A stretch of DNA of 7,827 nt from Syntrophomonadaceae bacterium (lineage in GTDB: Bacteria > Bacillota > Syntrophomonadia > Syntrophomonadales > Syntrophomonadaceae), in contig JAUNBV010000089.1 in assembly GCA_030526885.1 (NCBI GenBank), forward strand, positions 1 through 7,827, in the 5' to 3' direction. The notes under the pieces are model-generated. The model saw only the letters and a program-made list of their open reading frames with translations. It ran no database searches and had not been told where the DNA came from. The translations under genes and the position numbers were made by a program. The first letter of the stretch is position 1; each line of letters starts with the position of its first letter. Positions 4,712 to 7,827 of this stretch are shown piece by piece.

Positions 4712-6781
4712 ATGAAACGCGATTTACTCTTGGAAATTGGGGTCGAGGAAATGCCTGCCGGTTTTATGGCTCCCTGTCTGGCCGACATAAAGGAACTGGC
4801 GCAAAAGAAGCTCACTGAATCGCGCATAGCCGCGGAGCGCATCGACAGCTACGGCACGCCGCGCCGCATCGTGCTTTATGTGCAGGGCGTGGATGAAATG
4901 CAGCAGGCGGCGGTCACCGTCAAGCGCGGGCCCAAAAAGACGGCGGCCTTTGACGCCGAAGGCCAGCCCACCAAAGCGGTGCAGGGCTTTGCCCGCGGCC
5001 AGGGCTTGACCGTGGAAGCTTTGGAAATCCGCGAGGAGGACGGCGTGGAGTACATGACGGCGGTCAAAGAGGAACCGGCCTCGCCGGTGGCCCAGTTGCT
5101 GCCGGGTCTGCTGACGGACATAATCACCGCGCTCAGTTTTCCCAAATCGATGCGCTGGGGAGCGTATCAAATGCGGTTTGCCCGCCCGATACGCTGGTTG
5201 CTGGCGCTGTACGGCGAAGATGAAGTCGCGCTGGCCATAGAAAATGTCAACAGCGGACGCCTGACCCGGGGCCATCGGTTTCTGGCCCCTAAGGAGCGGG
5301 AAGTGAGCTCTATCCCGCAATACTTTGATATCATGCGGGAGGCCTACGTGGTGCTGGACCCGGGCGAACGCAAGGGCATGATACGCGAACAGGTGCGGGC
5401 CTGTGCCGCCGCGCGGGGTTTTCGGGCCATGGAAAACGAGGAACTGTTGGAGGAAGTAAACTACCTGCTGGAGTATCCCACCGCCTTTTTGGGCGAATTC
5501 TCCCCTGCGTATCTCACCGTACCGGCCGAAGTGTTGAGCACCAGCATGATAGAGCATCAGCGCTACTTCCCGGTGTATGACGAAAATGGCGCCTTGCAGG
5601 CCGGCTTTGTAGGGGTGCGCAACGGCGGCGGGGAAGCGCTGGATATCGTGCGGGCCGGCAATCAGCGGGTGCTGAAGGCCCGCCTTGAGGACGCGCTGTT
5701 CTTCTGGAAGGAAGACTGCAAAAAGGATATGGATGAGCTGGTGGAGGCGCTGAGAAGCGTGACCTATCATGAAAAGCTGGGCAGCACCTACCAGCGCGTG
5801 CAGCGGCTTGAGCGGCTGGCGGTGATCGTAGGGCATGAACTTGGATTATCCGAAGCTGCGGCGCTCAAACGCGCGGCCCGCTTGTGCAAGGCCGATCTGC
5901 AGAGCAGCATGGTGTATGAATTCCCTGAGCTGCAAGGCATAATGGGGCGTTATTACGCTAAAGAGCACCATGAGCCGGAGGCGGTCAGCGAGGCCATTGC
6001 CGAGCATTATATGCCGCGCTTTGCCGGTGACGCGCTGCCCACTACCGAATCGGGCCGGGTGCTGGCCTTAACCGATAAATTCGACCACATGACCGGCTGC
6101 TTTGCCATCGGCATCCGCCCCACCGGCTCCCAGGACCCTTATGCCATGCGCCGCAATGCGCTGGGGCTGGTCAGCATCGTGTTGGATGCCGCGCTGGACT
6201 TTGACCTGTTGCCGCTGCTCGAAAAAGCTTATCAGGGCTTTAAAGATTTTGAACTGCAAAAGAGCGCCGCGGAGTGCGGAGGGGAGCTGCTGGATTTCAT
6301 TAAGCTGCGCATGCGGGGCATGTTGATCGACCGCGGCCTGCCCTATGACATCATCGACGGCGTACTGGCGTTGGACAGCTCCAACCTGTTTGATCTGCAC
6401 CGCCGGATGGAGGAGATCGACGCTTTTCGTGAGGGCGGCCCATGGGAGGACTTTATGGTGGTGTACAACCGCAGCCAGCGCCTTTCCAAGGATTGGAGCC
6501 TGACCGACGTGCATCCGGAACGGTTTGAACATGAGACCGAAACCGTGCTGTGGCAGAGCGTAAGCGCCTTGAGCACGTGCTTTGACGCTATGCTGGCCCG
6601 GCGCGAATATGAGGCCATATTGCAAAGGCTGGCCGCTGTGCGCCCGGCGCTCGACACCTTTTTCGATGCGGTGATGGTGATGGCGGAGGATGAAGCGGTC
6701 AAAGCCAATCGCCTGAGCATGCTGCGGCACATCGCCGGCATGGCGAACGCGGTGGCTGATTTCTCAAAATTGGTCAGATAG
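4712..6781 (+). CDS. glyS: Glycyl-tRNA synthetase beta subunit
   Basis: Beta subunit of tetrameric glycyl-tRNA synthetase; it binds tRNA-Gly and is required for aminoacylation with GlyQ. The 689-residue length matches the family. The N-terminus MKRDLLLEIGVEEMPAGFM is characteristic, followed by YGTPRRIVLYV, KRGPKKTAAFD, and the middle section with FPKSMRW, RFARPIRWL and SMIEHQRYFPV. The HD-like domain is marked by DKFD (455-458) and PTGSQDPYAMRR (470-481). The C-terminal DALR-type anticodon-binding domain includes FFDAVMVMAEDEAVKANRL near the end. GGGGAGG lies 7 bases before the ATG, within the end of glyQ. A TAG stop ends the gene; no terminator is visible after it, so read-through into ppsR is possible. 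Confidence 0.98.
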   Translation: MKRDLLLEIGVEEMPAGFMAPCLADIKELAQKKLTESRIAAERIDSYGTPRRIVLYVQGVDEMQQAAVTVKRGPKKTAAFDAEGQPTKAVQGFARGQGLTVEALEIREEDGVEYMTAVKEEPASPVAQLLPGLLTDIITALSFPKSMRWGAYQMRFARPIRWLLALYGEDEVALAIENVNSGRLTRGHRFLAPKEREVSSIPQYFDIMREAYVVLDPGERKGMIREQVRACAAARGFRAMENEELLEEVNYLLEYPTAFLGEFSPAYLTVPAEVLSTSMIEHQRYFPVYDENGALQAGFVGVRNGGGEALDIVRAGNQRVLKARLEDALFFWKEDCKKDMDELVEALRSVTYHEKLGSTYQRVQRLERLAVIVGHELGLSEAAALKRAARLCKADLQSSMVYEFPELQGIMGRYYAKEHHEPEAVSEAIAEHYMPRFAGDALPTTESGRVLALTDKFDHMTGCFAIGIRPTGSQDPYAMRRNALGLVSIVLDAALDFDLLPLLEKAYQGFKDFELQKSAAECGGELLDFIKLRMRGMLIDRGLPYDIIDGVLALDSSNLFDLHRRMEEIDAFREGGPWEDFMVVYNRSQRLSKDWSLTDVHPERFEHETETVLWQSVSALSTCFDAMLARREYEAILQRLAAVRPALDTFFDAVMVMAEDEAVKANRLSMLRHIAGMANAVADFSKLVR

Positions 6782-6792
6782 GATAAAATGTA

Positions 6793-6821
6793 TTCATTTA
6801 ACGTGCGGATGCGTGTATAAT
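6793..6821 (+). promoter_or_regulatory. Candidate promoter for ppsR-ppdK
   Basis: A perfect TATAAT (6816-6821) lies in the 78-base gap after glyS. Seventeen bases upstream is TTCATT (6793-6798), a poor -35 match (3 of 6). Transcription would begin near 6828, some 30 bases before the ppsR start. This would let the dikinase pair be expressed separately from the synthetase genes. Confidence 0.45.
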
Positions 6822-6859
6822 TAAGTCATAGCCAGCCCAGTAGATTTAGGAGGCGTAAT

Positions 6860-7681
6860 ATGAAGCGTCTGCCGACGGTATTTGTGGTGTCCGATTCGAT
6901 CGGAGAGACCGGAGAAGTGGTATTGCGCGCCGCTGCAACACAGTTTGACAGCGGGATTTTGGATGTCCGGCGCATACATAATCTCAACAGCAAACAGGAG
7001 ATTGAGGACGTGGTCAAGGATGCGTCCTCAATCGGCGCGATAATCGTGTACACCCTGGTGGTGTTCAGCCTGGCCCAGCACCTGAAAGCCTGCGCCGAGG
7101 AAGCCGGCGTAATCACGGTGGATGTGCTGGCCCCGATGATGAAGGCCTTGGAGCGGAGCAGCGGGCTTGAGCCCCGCGGCGAGCCGGGCCTTTTGCGCAA
7201 GATGGACGACAGCTATTTTCGGCGGGTCGAGGCGGTGGAATTCGCCGTGCGCTATGATGACGGTAAGGACCCCCGGGGCGTGCTGCAGGCCGATATCGTG
7301 CTGGTAGGGGTGTCTCGCACCTCCAAGACCCCACTGTCTATGTATCTGGCGCACCGGGGCATAAAGGTGGCCAATATACCTTTGGTGCCGGAGATAAAAC
7401 CCCCGGAGGAATTGTTCCGCATCGAACGGGAACGTGTGGTGGGGCTGGTCATCCACCCCGAGCCGCTGAATCAGATACGCACCGAGCGCTTAAGGACCCT
7501 GGGGCTCAAAGGGCAGGCTTCATACGCCGATCAGGAGCGCATCGTCACCGAATTGGAGTATGCCCGTGAAATAATGAAGCGCATCGGTTGTCCCATCATA
7601 GACGTGACCAACCGCGCTATCGAAGAAACCGCGAGCAAAATTTTGGAGATATTTTATAGGAGGTTGAGTAATGGCCAGTAA
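6860..7681 (+). CDS. ppsR: Pyruvate,phosphate dikinase regulatory protein
   Basis: Member of the DUF299/PDRP family (YqfL in B. subtilis, RP1 in plants). These are bifunctional enzymes that inactivate PPDK by ADP-dependent phosphorylation of a Thr near the catalytic His, and reactivate it by phosphate-dependent dephosphorylation that yields pyrophosphate. The 273 residues match the family. Visible markers are the N-terminal VFVVSDSIGETGE (7-19), the DSYFRRVEAVEFAVRYDDGKDPRG signature region (117-140), and the P-loop-like GVSRTSKTPLS (150-160). The family also includes regulators of PEP synthase; ppdK directly downstream favours PPDK as the target. AGGAGG lies 6 bases before the ATG. The end overlaps ppdK by 11 bases. 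Confidence 0.96.
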   Translation: MKRLPTVFVVSDSIGETGEVVLRAAATQFDSGILDVRRIHNLNSKQEIEDVVKDASSIGAIIVYTLVVFSLAQHLKACAEEAGVITVDVLAPMMKALERSSGLEPRGEPGLLRKMDDSYFRRVEAVEFAVRYDDGKDPRGVLQADIVLVGVSRTSKTPLSMYLAHRGIKVANIPLVPEIKPPEELFRIERERVVGLVIHPEPLNQIRTERLRTLGLKGQASYADQERIVTELEYAREIMKRIGCPIIDVTNRAIEETASKILEIFYRRLSNGQ

Positions 7682-7827
7682 ACAGTGGGTGTATCTATTC
7701 GAGGAAGGGAATGCAGATATGCGCGCCGTATTGGGCGGCAAGGGAGCGAATCTGGCGGAAATGACCGCGATCGGGCTGCCAGTGCCGCCGGGCTTTACCA
7801 TCAGCACCGAAGCCTGTAACGAATACT
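7671..7827 (+). CDS. ppdK: Pyruvate,phosphate dikinase, N-terminal fragment (cut by window edge)
   Basis: The enzyme interconverts pyruvate, ATP and phosphate with PEP, AMP and pyrophosphate, serving glycolysis or gluconeogenesis in many anaerobes. Only the first 52 codons are in the window. They show the typical N-terminus of the nucleotide-binding domain: VYLFEEGNADMRAVLGGKGA (7-26), then NLAEMTAIGLPVPPGFTIST (27-46). The family-typical full protein is close to 880 residues. The ATG at 7671 has AGGAGG (7658-7663) 7 bases upstream, placed inside the end of ppsR. The 11-base overlap in a different frame suggests co-translation of the dikinase and its regulator. The catalytic His and regulatory Thr lie beyond the edge. 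Confidence 0.95.
   Translation, partial: MASKQWVYLFEEGNADMRAVLGGKGANLAEMTAIGLPVPPGFTISTEACNEY

Noticed and set aside
4724..5836. Long minus-strand frame (370 codons) opposite glyS
   Set aside because: His/Gln/Arg-rich translation typical of the antisense of a GC-rich gene; glyS on the + strand is certain.
1..7827. CRISPR array, insertion sequence, prophage genes, toxin-antitoxin or defence system
   Set aside because: No regularly spaced repeats, transposase, integrase or related domains are present; all sizable genes are identified housekeeping or metabolic genes.

Overview
The window is an ordinary bacterial chromosomal segment, most likely from a Gram-positive (Firmicutes) organism of clostridial or Negativicutes type. 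The evidence is the strong AGGAGG-type ribosome binding sites, the two-subunit glycyl-tRNA synthetase (glyQ, glyS), a pyruvate,phosphate dikinase regulator next to its target, and a gene order cdd-era-(deoC)-recO-glyQ-glyS-ppsR-ppdK. This order closely follows the Bacillus subtilis series cdd-era-yqzL-recO-glyQ-glyS-ccpN-yqfL. The coding part is GC-rich. I cannot name the genus from sequence alone.

Layout. Bases 1-31 are the 3' end of a tRNA with encoded CCA, probably tRNA-Lys. A likely intrinsic terminator follows at 70-97. From about 98 to 918 there is no convincing gene. This stretch holds two G-rich clusters on the + strand, a GC hairpin, short repeated words and a more AT-rich middle part. 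A strong hairpin with a T-run (919-952) closes it and overlaps a candidate promoter for the first operon. From 1015 to 6781 six genes run on the + strand with small gaps or overlaps: cdd (cytidine deaminase), era (ribosome-assembly GTPase, TTG start), deoC (deoxyribose-phosphate aldolase), recO (recombinational repair), glyQ and glyS (glycyl-tRNA synthetase alpha and beta). After a 78-base gap with a TATAAT box comes ppsR (PPDK regulatory protein). Its last 11 bases overlap the start of ppdK (pyruvate,phosphate dikinase), which runs off the right edge.

How the genes work together. era, recO and glyQS are housekeeping genes for 16S/30S maturation, DNA repair and Gly-tRNA synthesis. cdd and deoC form two steps of pyrimidine (deoxy)nucleoside salvage and breakdown: deamination of (deoxy)cytidine, then cleavage of deoxyribose-5-phosphate to glyceraldehyde-3-phosphate and acetaldehyde. 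ppsR and ppdK are a regulator-target pair at the pyruvate/PEP node. 

I found no new system. The points most worth a second look are the synteny break and gene-free block upstream of cdd, the terminator-like hairpin overlapping the cdd promoter, deoC inserted between era and recO with a 38-base overlap, and the lack of a ccpN-like gene between glyS and ppsR.
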